64,000 nucleotides of DNA. It comes from Nitrospirota bacterium. Lineage in GTDB: Bacteria; Nitrospirota; Thermodesulfovibrionia; Thermodesulfovibrionales; UBA1546. Under the pieces are notes generated by a model, which saw nothing but the letters and a program-made list of their open reading frames with translations, did not search any database and was not told the DNA's origin. Numbering within the stretch: the stretch's first letter is position 1; the number at the start of each line of letters is the position of its first letter. Positions 9,429 to 20,485 of the stretch are shown piece after piece. A program made the translations under genes and the position numbers. The DNA is taken from assembly GCA_016212165.1 (NCBI GenBank), contig JACRGY010000104.1, positions 1-64,000 on the forward strand, given 5' to 3'.

Positions 9429-10957
9429 TGATATCTTATTTGGTTAACCGTTTTTCTATCGTAAAGCAATTAAAGGGCCGCTTAGCCGAAACTCCGCTTG
9501 CCTATAGATTGGCAAAGGGGGCTTTTTGGTCTTTAGCGGGCGGTATCGGTTTACGTGCGCTGACTTTTGCCGTATCAATCATAGTCGCAAGAACTATAGG
9601 TAAAGAAGGCTACGGGGAATTAGGTATCGTGCAAAGCACATTGGGGATGTTCGGTACTTTGGCAGGGTTTGGCCTGGGAACTGCGGCGACAAAATATATT
9701 GCGGAGTACCGGCTAAAAGACCCAGCGAAAGCCGACAGAATAGCGAGCTTCAGTATGTTGTTCGCGTTTTTTTGCAGCGGCGTAATGTCGGTTGCATGCG
9801 CTTTGATGTCTCCATGGCTGGCTTCAACTACTTTAAATCGTTCGGAAATAGCACCCCTGTTATTAGCAGGCGCTCTCCTTCTATTTATTTCGACAATGGG
9901 AGGGGTATTTTCAGCGATACTGGCTGGTTTCGAGGCATTCAAACCCATAGCTAAGATAAATATCTGGTATGGCATTACCGCCCTATTGATTACCTACCCT
10001 CTGGTCTATTTTTATAAAGTGGAAGGGGCCATTGCTTCTCTCACAATAAGCGCCGCAGTCAGCCTGATATTAAGCGCAATTGCAACACGCAAAGAATATC
10101 GGAAATATAACATTTCCAGCAAGTTTGATAAAGCCGCGTTTCAAGAGTGGCCGGTTATATGGAAATATGCTCTGCCCGCCACAATTATCGGCTTACTGGG
10201 TGCGCCGGTTGCCTGGGTGACCAATGCAATCCTTGTAAATCAACCGGGAGGCTATGGGGAGATGGGGCTGTTTACTGCTGCCAATCAATGGCGTATGGCA
10301 GTTATTTATTTGCTGCCCATGCTGATGTCAGCCATGTTGCCGGTTATGTCCGAAACCCATGGCCGTTCTGACAAAACGGATTTTAAAAGAATCGTATCAT
10401 TAAATTTCAGGATAGCATGGCTTGTTGCACTGCCGATAACAGTTATTATCATCTCATTAGGTGTTCCGGCTGCGGCGCTCTTCGGCAAACAATATTTGGA
10501 CGCTGCGCCGATTATTACCATACTTATGATATCGGTTTTTTTGCATATCATAAACCTTTCGGTTGCAAGTGCCATAGCCGGGTCTGGAAGAATATGGATA
10601 GGTACGCTCATGAATCTTGGATGGGCTGTAGTCATGATAATATCTTCTCTTATTTTTATCCCGCGTCTTGGAGGACAAGGGCTGGCAATATCTTATGCGC
10701 TTTCCTATACTGTTCATGGCATATGTACAATGGCGTATGCGGAGCGCAAAATAGCGAAATCGTCAGTGTCGAGTCAATGGCAATTAATGGCCTATTCAAT
10801 AATTGTGTTACTTGCAAGTATGTTTATCAGTGTGAGGGTTGCAAATAAGCATATTTACCAGGTAGCGCTTATTTTTCTCTCTCTTGTTCCACTGTTTAAA
10901 AATGTCCGATCCGCTTTTTCACAACGTGTAATGGTTAATATCGGCAGTGAGAGGTGA
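9419..10957 (+). CDS. Polysaccharide flippase (Wzx-like, MATE/MVF superfamily)
   Basis: Multi-[43 protein letters not shown]. Confidence 0.85.
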   Translation: MQVMISYLVNRFSIVKQLKGRLAETPLAYRLAKGAFWSLAGGIGLRALTFAVSIIVARTIGKEGYGELGIVQSTLGMFGTLAGFGLGTAATKYIAEYRLKDPAKADRIASFSMLFAFFCSGVMSVACALMSPWLASTTLNRSEIAPLLLAGALLLFISTMGGVFSAILAGFEAFKPIAKINIWYGITALLITYPLVYFYKVEGAIASLTISAAVSLILSAIATRKEYRKYNISSKFDKAAFQEWPVIWKYALPATIIGLLGAPVAWVTNAILVNQPGGYGEMGLFTAANQWRMAVIYLLPMLMSAMLPVMSETHGRSDKTDFKRIVSLNFRIAWLVALPITVIIISLGVPAAALFGKQYLDAAPIITILMISVFLHIINLSVASAIAGSGRIWIGTLMNLGWAVVMIISSLIFIPRLGGQGLAISYALSYTVHGICTMAYAERKIAKSSVSSQWQLMAYSIIVLLASMFISVRVANKHIYQVALIFLSLVPLFKNVRSAFSQRVMVNIGSER

Positions 10958-11030
10958 TGAAACATTTGATGTTGCAGGACTACATAATAACAGACGTATA
11001 ATATTGATAATCAAGTTAGCTGGAGGGTTT

Positions 11031-11693
11031 ATGTTGTCAAAAAGCATTCGACAAGGGTGGGTATTATTAGCATCGTCATTTAAAAAGATAAGGCATGTCT
11101 TATATCTGTGGAATCTCGAAAAGGAGAGAATAAAGATAGGGAAAGGTGTTTATCTTGCGTATGGCTCACAAATATTATCAAGGACGGTCATAGGCGACCA
11201 CACGAGAATAAACGGAATAATCGTGATAAGAGGTGCTCAAGCAGTTACAATCGGGAAATATTGTGTAATCGGCACTAATGTGAAAATAATCACCGCAAAC
11301 CGTATTGTCGAGCGGCCGGCATTGCAAATGATGGTATATGAGACATATTTTGGCGAGATTTTGTATGATCCTAATGCCAGTAAAGGCCCGGTCATAATCG
11401 GCAATGATGTGTGGATTGGCGATTCCGTGATAATATTGCCGGGAGTTCAGGTCGGAGATGGAGCGATTATTGGTGCAGGGTCTGTGGTTACAAAAAATGT
11501 GCCTCCATATACAATCGTTGGCGGTGTCCCTGCAAAAAAGATTAGGGATAGATTTTCAGACAAGATAAAGGAGCAGCTTCTTCAGATAAAATGGTGGGAC
11601 TGGCCTGAAGAAAAGATAAAGGCAAACCGGGAATTTTTTATGACTGATTTGGGCAAGTTAAATGAAGTCCAAATAGCGGACATAATTCAATGA
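11031..11693 (+). CDS. Acyltransferase, left-handed beta-helix (hexapeptide) family
   Basis: VIIGNDVWIGDSVIILPGVQVGDGAIIGAGSVVTKNVPPYTIVGGVPAKKI; ORF track extends to 10947 but 11031 ATG has SD-like tggaggg. Confidence 0.85.
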   Translation: MLSKSIRQGWVLLASSFKKIRHVLYLWNLEKERIKIGKGVYLAYGSQILSRTVIGDHTRINGIIVIRGAQAVTIGKYCVIGTNVKIITANRIVERPALQMMVYETYFGEILYDPNASKGPVIIGNDVWIGDSVIILPGVQVGDGAIIGAGSVVTKNVPPYTIVGGVPAKKIRDRFSDKIKEQLLQIKWWDWPEEKIKANREFFMTDLGKLNEVQIADIIQ

Positions 11694-12622
11694 AAGACAA
11701 AATTGCGAATAAACCCGATTTTTTTATCGTAGGCGCTCCGAAATGCGGAACAACCGCCCTGTATGAATATCTTCGACAACATCCTGAAATATTCATGCCT
11801 GAAGGCTTGAAGGAGCCCAACTACTTTAATACGGACCTCCATTCAGCCGTCTGGCGGCGTCCGACACTTGATGAGTATCTTGCGTTATTTGCACCAGCAT
11901 CAAACCAAAAAAGAATCGGCGAGGCCTCTGTTTGGTATCTCTATTCAAAAGTGGCAGCGTGGGAAATACGGCAATTCAGTCAGGCAGCGAGAATTATCAT
12001 TATGCTGCGGAACCCTGTAGACATGATTTACTCGCTTCACAGTGAACTTCTGTTCGGTCTTGATGAAAGCATTGCAGATTTTAGACAAGCCCTGGAAGCA
12101 GAAGAGGAGCGGAAACTGAAACGAATAAAACCGACCGGCACCCTTCCGGTAGAATGCCTTTTCTATCGTGATATTGGAAAATACAGCAAGCAGGTTCAAC
12201 AATATTATGAGATGTTTGGTCGCGATCGCGTTCATATCATAATATTCGATGATTTAAGAAAGGACCCTAAGACCGTTTATCAAAACGTTCTTGATTTTCT
12301 TAATGTAGCGAAAGATTTCCAACCGGCTTTTACAATCGTTAATCCTAATAAAATGATTCGAAGCGAAAGGTTGAATAGGCTTCTGTTTTATTCTCCCCAA
12401 TATGCTAGAAGAATCGTGAGGATATTCTTGCCGGAAAAAGTTCGGTGGAAAATCGGGTCATTAATGAGACAACTCAATGTCAAACGCGAAAAACGCAGCC
12501 CAATGGATCGCGACTTGCACAAAATGCTTCAGCTTGAATTTGCAGATGATATAAAAATACTGAGTTCGCTAGTCGGGCGAGATTTGTCACATTGGACGCA
12601 GGATAGCTTTGCTGAAAAATAG
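11690..12622 (+). CDS. Sulfotransferase (PAPS-dependent)
   Basis: 5'-PSB FIVGAPKCGTTALYEYLRQHPEIFMP; 3'-PSB IIMLRNPVDMIYS. Confidence 0.88.
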   Translation: MKDKIANKPDFFIVGAPKCGTTALYEYLRQHPEIFMPEGLKEPNYFNTDLHSAVWRRPTLDEYLALFAPASNQKRIGEASVWYLYSKVAAWEIRQFSQAARIIIMLRNPVDMIYSLHSELLFGLDESIADFRQALEAEEERKLKRIKPTGTLPVECLFYRDIGKYSKQVQQYYEMFGRDRVHIIIFDDLRKDPKTVYQNVLDFLNVAKDFQPAFTIVNPNKMIRSERLNRLLFYSPQYARRIVRIFLPEKVRWKIGSLMRQLNVKREKRSPMDRDLHKMLQLEFADDIKILSSLVGRDLSHWTQDSFAEK

Positions 12623-12649
12623 GCTGAGAATGCTATTGTTGAGGGCGCA

Positions 12650-13771
12650 TTGCTGAATAATAAATTGAAAATTGCATGGATTGGCCACGGATGGGACGGT
12701 GTGTTCCAACGACCTCATCATTGGCAAAAACAGGCCCTGCTGAGAGGACATGAATTTCATGTATATACCATGCCGGCACGGCTTTCTCAAATCGTGACGA
12801 ACTTTTTTCATGATAGTTCTTCTATTCACAGACTTAGATACAGCTTTTATGAATACTTTCTTTTTCGGGCAAAAAGATTTGATGAGTTGCAGCAACGAAA
12901 AATTAGCCGCTTTGAGAAATATATTCATAAAGAAGTAATTAAACAATGCGGCAACAAGTATGATGTTGTTATTTATGGGACGATACCTACAAAACATTTT
13001 AACAGGGAAGGCAGCTCCGGAATAATCATTTATGATTGCATGGATGAATGGTCCGGATTTTCTTATAGCCAGCCGGAAGTCGCGGAATGGGAGTTGACTC
13101 TGGCTTCGCAGTCAGACATCATACTGGCAGTATCACTGCCTCTTTTTCGGAAATTTGCAGATTGCTACGGAGAAGATAAAGTTTTACTTGTTCCGAACGG
13201 GTGCGATTATGATTTTTTTGCATCGAGCATTAATGATAGGTCAAAACGTAAAGAAATGATTATAGGTTATACAGGGGCTATTGATAACCACAACTGGTTT
13301 GACTGGAATACGGTGAAGGTAATCGCGAATGCGTTTCCAAAAGCGAGTGTATACCTTATCGGGCCTGCAGTACGTACACCTGTGCCGCTGCCTAAAAATA
13401 TAATATTGGGGGGGCGTCAGCCTTATGAACGAATGCCAATATATAATTCTACATTTGATGTGGGCATCATCCCGTTTTTCGTTAATTCACCTCTGATAGC
13501 GGCAGCATCGCCCATTAAACTATATGAATACCTTGCTACGGGAATACCAGTTGTTTCGTCCCCTATGCCAGACAGTCTTGAACTGGCTGAAAGAGGAATT
13601 GTTCATATAGCTGATTCACCAGAGGCTTTTGCCAGAGAAATATCCGAAGCCTACAAGTTATCTAAACAACCCGAACTTGTTAAACGCAGGCTGGAAATTG
13701 CTCGAAAGCATTCCTGGGCAACCCGGTGGCAAATGATTGAAAAGGCCGTAATGGACATAAGAAATAATTAA
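12650..13771 (+). CDS. Glycosyltransferase (GT4-like)
   Basis: IGYTGAIDNHNWFDW; PIKLYEYLATGIPVVSSPMP. Confidence 0.8.
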   Translation: MLNNKLKIAWIGHGWDGVFQRPHHWQKQALLRGHEFHVYTMPARLSQIVTNFFHDSSSIHRLRYSFYEYFLFRAKRFDELQQRKISRFEKYIHKEVIKQCGNKYDVVIYGTIPTKHFNREGSSGIIIYDCMDEWSGFSYSQPEVAEWELTLASQSDIILAVSLPLFRKFADCYGEDKVLLVPNGCDYDFFASSINDRSKRKEMIIGYTGAIDNHNWFDWNTVKVIANAFPKASVYLIGPAVRTPVPLPKNIILGGRQPYERMPIYNSTFDVGIIPFFVNSPLIAAASPIKLYEYLATGIPVVSSPMPDSLELAERGIVHIADSPEAFAREISEAYKLSKQPELVKRRLEIARKHSWATRWQMIEKAVMDIRNN

Positions 13772-13837
13772 CTTTTATCGTGTAAGATGGTTTTTAACTA
13801 TAGACTATACTAGCAGCTAAATGCGGCTAAAGCTGAT

Positions 13838-14614
13838 ATGCAGAATACTCAATTGAACCAAATAGAGAATTATCTGATTGCTTACTTCGAGCAACATGGT
13901 CCTTTTGTCGATTCATGGGGAGTTGCCATCGATGCCGCGCATGTACGGCAATACCTCGAACACAGCAGGTCGCGGTTCTTGCTGCTGTACGATAGGGTCA
14001 AAAAGCTGAGCACGCCAGGCGCGTGCATTCTTGATATTGGAACGGCGTACGGCGCGCTTCCCTTGATGCTTCAGGCTGATGGATACGATGTGAGCGGAAC
14101 AGAAATCGAAGCATGCTACGATGTGTATACCAGGCCTTTGCGGGAGCGGGGAGTGCCTGTTCATACCTGTAGCTTGTATGAAAAAACTTGTCAGATTTCC
14201 GAAAACCACTACGATGTGGTCGTAGCATCCGAAGTTTTCGAACATATATTTATCAACATCGAAGCTGCAGTACGGATGTGCAGCCGGTTCATAGCGCCAG
14301 GCGGTGTGTTGATCGTCACGACCCCCAATCTCTATGCGCTGCCCAATCTGTTTCGCATTACGAAGGGTGAAAATATTTGCGAACCTTTTCCCGAGAGCCC
14401 GGTCTATCAGGGAACGGTTGTTGTGGACAACCGGTGCCATCCGCGGGAACCGACGATGCCTGAATTGCGCCATGCAATGATTGCCAATCATTTGCAGATC
14501 GCGGAAACCGGATATTTCAACCGGGTAGCGGGACGCTTACTGAAGCGCATGGCCTATGCAGTATTGCCCGATAAAGTTTGCGAGCACATTCTGATTGTCG
14601 GCAGGAAGAAATGA
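13838..14614 (+). CDS. Class I SAM-dependent methyltransferase
   Basis: ILDIGTAYGALPLMLQADGYDVSGTEIE; VVVASEVFEHI; PGGVLIVTTPN. Confidence 0.82.
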   Translation: MQNTQLNQIENYLIAYFEQHGPFVDSWGVAIDAAHVRQYLEHSRSRFLLLYDRVKKLSTPGACILDIGTAYGALPLMLQADGYDVSGTEIEACYDVYTRPLRERGVPVHTCSLYEKTCQISENHYDVVVASEVFEHIFINIEAAVRMCSRFIAPGGVLIVTTPNLYALPNLFRITKGENICEPFPESPVYQGTVVVDNRCHPREPTMPELRHAMIANHLQIAETGYFNRVAGRLLKRMAYAVLPDKVCEHILIVGRKK

Positions 14615-14705
14615 ACGAAAAGCAGGCTGCAAGAGCCGCCTGGCAAACCTGTGTACAGTGCTGCACGTCGGTGCCGTCAGCGGGAAAGCGCAGCGATTCC
14701 TGATA

Positions 14706-15950
14706 ATGAATATATTAGCCATATCATACTATTTACCGCCATACGATAGTCCTCAATCATTTCAAATCGGTAGGCTGCTTTATCATCTCTCTCCCCGATT
14801 TAGGGCGCATGTGGTTACAGCAGATGACGCATATTGCCTAAAGAACAATGACAATCTGTATCCGGATTTATTCGATAAATTTGAAGATGGCATGAGGCTC
14901 GACAATACAGGAATGACAAGACTTGCCGGGATGAGATTGCCTGGTTATTACTCCCGCTGGCATCTTAAAGCATACTGGAATATTACACGATCGTGGAGGG
15001 GCCGAAAGTTTGATCGTATCCTGACCTTTGCCGAACCCATGATTTCCCATGTATTGGGTTTATGGCTGAAAAAAAAATATAAATGCCCGTGGATCGCTTT
15101 TTTCAGCGACCCCTGGGTGGACAACCCGTTCAAACGCTTGAGTAGGTTTAAAAGAACATTAAATGAATACTGTGAAAAGAAAGTTATGGAGCAGGTCGAT
15201 ATGGCGGTGTTTACCTGCCCGGAAGCGCTGCAATTTTATGTAAGAAAGTACCCTTTTCTTCAGAGCAAAGCGACCTTTATTGAACATGCGTTCGATGAGT
15301 CGCTTTACGAAGATGTTGTCGCAAAAAACCCTGATGAAATAGTCATAAGGCACATCGGCGCATTATACGGCGAACGGGATCCGTCCCTGTTTCTTGAGGC
15401 AATACAAAAGGAATTGCGATCGCGGGAAGCTTCCGGGATTCGGGTGACTTTTGAAACGATCGGGTTTGTGGAGGAGGATATTGAAAAGAAGATTGCACGC
15501 ATTCTGACTGATGCATGTTCAACTCTGAAAGTAGTCATGCGGAAGACCGTTAGCTATAGGGAAAGCCTGAGACTCATGAAACAGGCTGATTTGCTCGTCG
15601 CAGTCGATATGCAGCATGAAGATAATATCTTTTTGATGTCTAAACTAATAGATTATCTCGGAGCCGGACGACCGGTTCTTGCCATAGCGCCGAAATCGGG
15701 AGCAACGATCAGGATTATGCGCAAAGTCGGCGGATGGGTAATTGCACCTCATGACATCGAGTCAATGAAAAAATGTGTTAAGGAAATACTGGACAGTGCG
15801 CTTGATGGCACCTTGGTATCGTGCAGGCCGTCCGCGAACGAGGTGCACGAGTATTCGATCACGAAGCAAATCGGGAAACTTGAACAAATTATCGAGAAAG
15901 AGTATGCACCGCTGCAAAACCTGAAGGCGGTTGTCAACAGAGCATTATAG
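14706..15950 (+). CDS. Glycosyltransferase
   Basis: MNILAISYYLPPYDSPQSFQIGRL; SKLIDYLGAGRPVLAIAP. Confidence 0.78.
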   Translation: MNILAISYYLPPYDSPQSFQIGRLLYHLSPRFRAHVVTADDAYCLKNNDNLYPDLFDKFEDGMRLDNTGMTRLAGMRLPGYYSRWHLKAYWNITRSWRGRKFDRILTFAEPMISHVLGLWLKKKYKCPWIAFFSDPWVDNPFKRLSRFKRTLNEYCEKKVMEQVDMAVFTCPEALQFYVRKYPFLQSKATFIEHAFDESLYEDVVAKNPDEIVIRHIGALYGERDPSLFLEAIQKELRSREASGIRVTFETIGFVEEDIEKKIARILTDACSTLKVVMRKTVSYRESLRLMKQADLLVAVDMQHEDNIFLMSKLIDYLGAGRPVLAIAPKSGATIRIMRKVGGWVIAPHDIESMKKCVKEILDSALDGTLVSCRPSANEVHEYSITKQIGKLEQIIEKEYAPLQNLKAVVNRAL

Positions 15951-15995
15951 CGGTCTCATCGCGCATGCAATCTGCACATGAACGCTTTTGGATAA

Positions 15996-17093
15996 ATGCG
16001 AATGAAAATCACGTTTATATTGCCAGGCTGGACAACATCTCCTGTCGGCGGATTTAAAGTTGTCTATGAATATTCAAGCAAGCTTGCCGAGCGAGGTCAT
16101 TTTGTGAGTATAGTGCACCCTCTCGACCTTGATAACAGTCATGGGTTGATATGGCGGAGTTGTATTCACATCAGGCGTTACGCGGCGTCCTTATTGAGGG
16201 GAAAATGGTTTAATTTTCATTCATCAGTCAATTTTCTTGTTACTCCGAGCCTAGAGGAAAAATATGTTCCCGATGCCGATTATGTCGTCGCAACCGCATG
16301 GCGGACAGCGGAATGGGTTGATGATTACTCCATAAAAAAAGGCAGTAAATATTATTTTGTTCAACATTACGAAACCTGGAGTGGAGATAAACATAATATT
16401 GATAGGACGTTGAAACTAAAACTTCGTAAAATCGTAATATCGCAATGGTTGCGTTCTGTGGTGGAAGAATTGGGAGAAATGGCTGAATGGGTGCCTAACG
16501 GCATAGATTCAAATACATTTACAATCCAAACGCCCATTGAAGATAGAGACATGTATTCTCTCGGAATGCTTTATCATGAATCGGCATGGAAAGGCTTTGA
16601 TGATGGACTCAAAGCGCTGACGCTTGTAAAAGCAAAATATCCAAAGGTGTCCTTAAAACTATTCGGTGTCTTTCCAAAACGACGCAACCTGCCCGATTGG
16701 GTGACCTATACACGAAATCCTTCGTTAGTAAATCTTGTCGCGCTTTACAACAGTATGAGTATTTTCGTTCATACGAGTCTGGTTGAAGGATGGGGTCTCA
16801 CACCCGCCGAGGCCATGGCGTGTGGGTGTGCGGTGGTCGCGACGGACAGTCAGGGCATCTTGGATTATGCAGAGCATGAGAAAAATGCACTCATATCCCC
16901 GCCGCGCTCTCCTGAGAAGTTGGCTGAAAATATTATATCCTTGATCGAAAACAGGGACAGAAGAGTGGCGCTTGCAAAAGCCGGGCACGAGCGAATAAGG
17001 CAATTTACCTGGGACAAGTCAGTCAACAGGTTTGAAGAAGCACTGGCAGGAGCTCAAGACCAAATCAGACAAAATTGTCTGAGGAAATGTTAA
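15996..17093 (+). CDS. Glycosyltransferase family 4
   Basis: GGFKVVYEYSSKLAERGHFVSIVHP; VHTSLVEGWGLTPAEAMACGCAVVATDSQG. Confidence 0.85.
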   Translation: MRMKITFILPGWTTSPVGGFKVVYEYSSKLAERGHFVSIVHPLDLDNSHGLIWRSCIHIRRYAASLLRGKWFNFHSSVNFLVTPSLEEKYVPDADYVVATAWRTAEWVDDYSIKKGSKYYFVQHYETWSGDKHNIDRTLKLKLRKIVISQWLRSVVEELGEMAEWVPNGIDSNTFTIQTPIEDRDMYSLGMLYHESAWKGFDDGLKALTLVKAKYPKVSLKLFGVFPKRRNLPDWVTYTRNPSLVNLVALYNSMSIFVHTSLVEGWGLTPAEAMACGCAVVATDSQGILDYAEHEKNALISPPRSPEKLAENIISLIENRDRRVALAKAGHERIRQFTWDKSVNRFEEALAGAQDQIRQNCLRKC

Positions 17094-17099
17094 GGACAA

Positions 17100-18026
17100 A
17101 TGGCTCATTTGCTCTCTATTATCATTGTTAATTACAACGGCCTGAAATTTCTTCGCGAGTGTCTGCTGTCAATTGCGGAACACGCAGCATGCCCGCATGA
17201 AGTGATTATCGTTGACAATGCGTCCACGGATGGCAGTCGCGAATATCTCCGAGAACATTTTCCTGAAGTTACTCTGGTGACCAGTGAGAAGAATTTGGGC
17301 TTTGCAGGAGGCAATAACCTTGGTGCTGCCCATGCCAAAGGCGACCTGTTGCTTTTGCTGAATAACGACGCCCGGTTGATGTCTTCACTCATGCCTGCAA
17401 TAAGAGCATTCGAGACTGATGAGCAGCTCGGAGTGTTGGGTTGCAGGATGTCGTATAGTGACGACAGACTCCAGCCCTCTATCGGTTTTGAGGCTACGCC
17501 CCTGCGGCTCGTCCTCTCTTGGGTTGGCATAGGCAGATTTAAATTTGCGCCCGCAATTTTTAAACGCGTTGACAACGATGCTTGTCATTATTTGTCCACT
17601 AGGGAAGCGGCATGGGTTTCCGGCGCATTTCTGATGACGCGCCAGGAATTGTGGGGACGCTTGGGCGGCTTGGATGAACGGTATTTCATGTACATAGAAG
17701 ATGTTGATTACTGCAAACGGACGCGAATGGCAGGATACCGTGTTGCCTATACTCCGAACGTCAAGATAATTCACTATGAAGGTGGCGGCAAGTTATGGGT
17801 CGGGGAGCGTGCACTGACGGATTCAATGAAATCATATATCATTTATCTTAAGAAATATCATAATAAATATGCAGAACTGTTCGTGCGGTTTATATTAGGA
17901 TCAGTCATGGCGGCGCGAGCTCTGATTTATGGAATTGAATCGCTTATCATCTCTTCCGCATTGTATAAAGAGAAGAAAGAGGGCTACTTACGAGCTTCAC
18001 TATTCCTCATGAGGATCGGAGAATGA
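17100..18026 (+). CDS. Glycosyltransferase family 2 (rhamnosyltransferase-like)
   Basis: LSIIIVNYNGLKFLRECLLSI; VDNASTDGS; NNDARL; GLDERYFMYIEDVDYCKRTRMAGY. Confidence 0.88.
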   Translation: MAHLLSIIIVNYNGLKFLRECLLSIAEHAACPHEVIIVDNASTDGSREYLREHFPEVTLVTSEKNLGFAGGNNLGAAHAKGDLLLLLNNDARLMSSLMPAIRAFETDEQLGVLGCRMSYSDDRLQPSIGFEATPLRLVLSWVGIGRFKFAPAIFKRVDNDACHYLSTREAAWVSGAFLMTRQELWGRLGGLDERYFMYIEDVDYCKRTRMAGYRVAYTPNVKIIHYEGGGKLWVGERALTDSMKSYIIYLKKYHNKYAELFVRFILGSVMAARALIYGIESLIISSALYKEKKEGYLRASLFLMRIGE

Positions 18027-19171
18027 TTAACATACTGTTTATTCATCAGTCTTCCGATCTCTATGGTTCTGATAATGCCCTATTGTACCTGGTTAGGGGG
18101 ATTGATAAACAGAAATTCAGGCCGATCGTATTGCTGCCATCAAAAGGACCTCTGGAAGAAGCGCTATTGTCCTCTGGTATTGAAGTGCATATAGTCCCAC
18201 TTGTCACGATTGCCCGTGGCACTCTCCGTCTCCTGGGTCTGCTGCGGCTGCCGTTCCTAGCGATTCGCTCTCTTCGAACTATCAACAAGATCGTGGCCGG
18301 CATCCCCATAGACGCTGTTCATTCAAATACGCTTGCGGTGATATCAGGGGCCTTGTGGGCTCGGTATAAGAATGTCTACCATATTTGGCATGTCCACGAA
18401 ATAATAGAACATCCTGTTTTGTTCAAACGCTTATTTCCCAAAATCGTAAGATTCCTGTCCGATCGCGTAGTAACAAATTCCAGGGCAACGCAGAACTGGC
18501 TTGTAACGACCGATCCGAAGATTTCTTCCAGGACGAGTTGCATATGGAACGGCATTGAGAGGCCGCCAACAGTCTCTCCTGCGGCTGCCTTCCGTCAGGA
18601 ATTGGGTATTGCCGATGACGATGTCCTCGTCGCTCTTGTCGGCAGAATCAATAGATGGAAAGGACAGTTCCTGCTGGTGAATGCCGCAGAAGCATTGCTC
18701 AGAAAAGGTCATGACAATATCCAGTATGTTTTAGCAGGCAGTGCGCCGCCCGGGCAGGACCATTTTAAAAATGCACTGCTCGAACGCGTTGCAGGTTCTC
18801 CTGCCAAAGATCGCATACACGTACTGGATTTCAGGCAGGATATATGGCCTGTCTGGGACGCTTGCGACATAGCCGTAGTCCCATCAACCGAACCTGAGCC
18901 ATTCGGGCTTACCGCATTAGAGGCCATGGCTGCCGGAAAGCCAGTAATCGCTGCCGGTCACGGCGGGCTAAAGGAGATCGTTGTTGACGGAGAAACGGGT
19001 TTTTTGTTCGAACCGCGGAATATAAGCGATCTTGAAGAAAAGATTATCAGACTGGCGGCCCACCCGACACTCAGAAGGGAAATGGGAGAACGGGGCAAGA
19101 TTAGACAGGAAGAGCTGTTCTCTCTGCGGCAGTACGTCTCATCGTTTGAAACCGTTTATCAACGTGTTTAA
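18023..19171 (+). CDS. Glycosyltransferase (GT4)
   Basis: VALVGRINRWKGQ; EPEPFGLTALEAMAAGKPVIAAGHGGLKEIV. Confidence 0.88.
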   Translation: MINILFIHQSSDLYGSDNALLYLVRGIDKQKFRPIVLLPSKGPLEEALLSSGIEVHIVPLVTIARGTLRLLGLLRLPFLAIRSLRTINKIVAGIPIDAVHSNTLAVISGALWARYKNVYHIWHVHEIIEHPVLFKRLFPKIVRFLSDRVVTNSRATQNWLVTTDPKISSRTSCIWNGIERPPTVSPAAAFRQELGIADDDVLVALVGRINRWKGQFLLVNAAEALLRKGHDNIQYVLAGSAPPGQDHFKNALLERVAGSPAKDRIHVLDFRQDIWPVWDACDIAVVPSTEPEPFGLTALEAMAAGKPVIAAGHGGLKEIVVDGETGFLFEPRNISDLEEKIIRLAAHPTLRREMGERGKIRQEELFSLRQYVSSFETVYQRV

Positions 19172-19186
19172 AGGCAAAAACCTACT

Positions 19187-20485
19187 ATGAATCAAAATAT
19201 CGATCTCCTCATGCAGGAAAGATTAGAACCGGTTTCCAGGATATCTATTGGATTCATTATATTTGCGCTTCTCGCTAATGCCTTTCTTCCTGTATTTGCC
19301 CTTACCCTCCTGTCAGGGATCTATATAATGTATTTTCTTTTCGCGAACCGTTTTGTGGTGCCTCGCGACCTGGCAAAGTACCTGCCAATACCACTACTTC
19401 TTCTGCTGATAGGAATAGCAGGAAGCGCGGGCCATGATATTTATGATGTTCTCAAGGACGTATGGTATTTTTTTAATCCGGTCATAACGCTGTGCGCAGG
19501 CTATCTGGCCATGAACAGGATTAAAAGAATTGAACCAGTGCTCAAGGCGTTTGTTGTTGGGGGTACCTTACTATCTCTGCTTCATCTTGTGCTTGTCCTG
19601 TCCGACATCTCATTTCTTGTCAGTGCATCAGTTGACGAGTTGCATCACAAGAATGTTACAGGTTTTTTGTTGTCTGCTATAAGCCTTTCTCTTGTTTTAA
19701 TCGCAAAAAAAGGGGGGATTGAATTATTTCAAAACCGCTATAAAAAAGCATTCATAAACTTAATCATCCTCGTAAATGCTGCTGCTGTGTTTCTATCCTT
19801 TGTCAGGACATTCTGGCTTTCCTTTATCATTCTCTTCCTGTTTGGCACCGGTTTGTTTTTGAGGAAGAAACTGAGATGGCTCCTCATCTTGGGTGGCATT
19901 ATCGCAGCATTTCAAGTTTTCATTCTAATAGCTCCGAAGGATCAACTAAATTCGGCAACAATGCTTGGGAAAATAGTGAATTCATTCGATGAAGTGGTTA
20001 TAACCGACTATTATGCAAAAGCCGATATCCAACGCCATTGGAGGGGGTACGAGTCATACATGGCAATCCAGACCTATTTAAGCGGCAGTGTCTTGAATCT
20101 CATTTTCGGTCATGGTTTTGGAAAACTTGTGGATCTGAAAATAACCATGCTGCTGGGCAGTGAAAAAATGCAGTATATTCCCATATTACACAATGGGTAT
20201 ATGTACCTGCTCGTGAAGACCGGTCTTGCAGGGCTGATGCTCTATATTTTGTATCTCGCGAAATTTGCTTCGGTTGGCCTGTATTATGCTAAAAGAGCTG
20301 ATAATTATCGTATCTTATCGGGGAATATGATAGTTGCGCTGTCAGCGGTGCTGATAGTAAACACTTTTGGTGCTGCAGGAATGTTTAATAAGTCCATGTT
20401 CTTCCCTCTGATGTTGCTGCTCGGATGCTTGTTGTCTTATGCCAGGATCAGGATCGTCGAGCTTGACGAAGGAGGCATAATTTGA
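19187..20485 (+). CDS. O-antigen ligase/polymerase-like membrane protein
   Basis: Multi-TM; FGHGFGKLV...ILHNGYMYLLVKTGLAGLMLYI. Confidence 0.72.
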   Translation: MNQNIDLLMQERLEPVSRISIGFIIFALLANAFLPVFALTLLSGIYIMYFLFANRFVVPRDLAKYLPIPLLLLLIGIAGSAGHDIYDVLKDVWYFFNPVITLCAGYLAMNRIKRIEPVLKAFVVGGTLLSLLHLVLVLSDISFLVSASVDELHHKNVTGFLLSAISLSLVLIAKKGGIELFQNRYKKAFINLIILVNAAAVFLSFVRTFWLSFIILFLFGTGLFLRKKLRWLLILGGIIAAFQVFILIAPKDQLNSATMLGKIVNSFDEVVITDYYAKADIQRHWRGYESYMAIQTYLSGSVLNLIFGHGFGKLVDLKITMLLGSEKMQYIPILHNGYMYLLVKTGLAGLMLYILYLAKFASVGLYYAKRADNYRILSGNMIVALSAVLIVNTFGAAGMFNKSMFFPLMLLLGCLLSYARIRIVELDEGGII

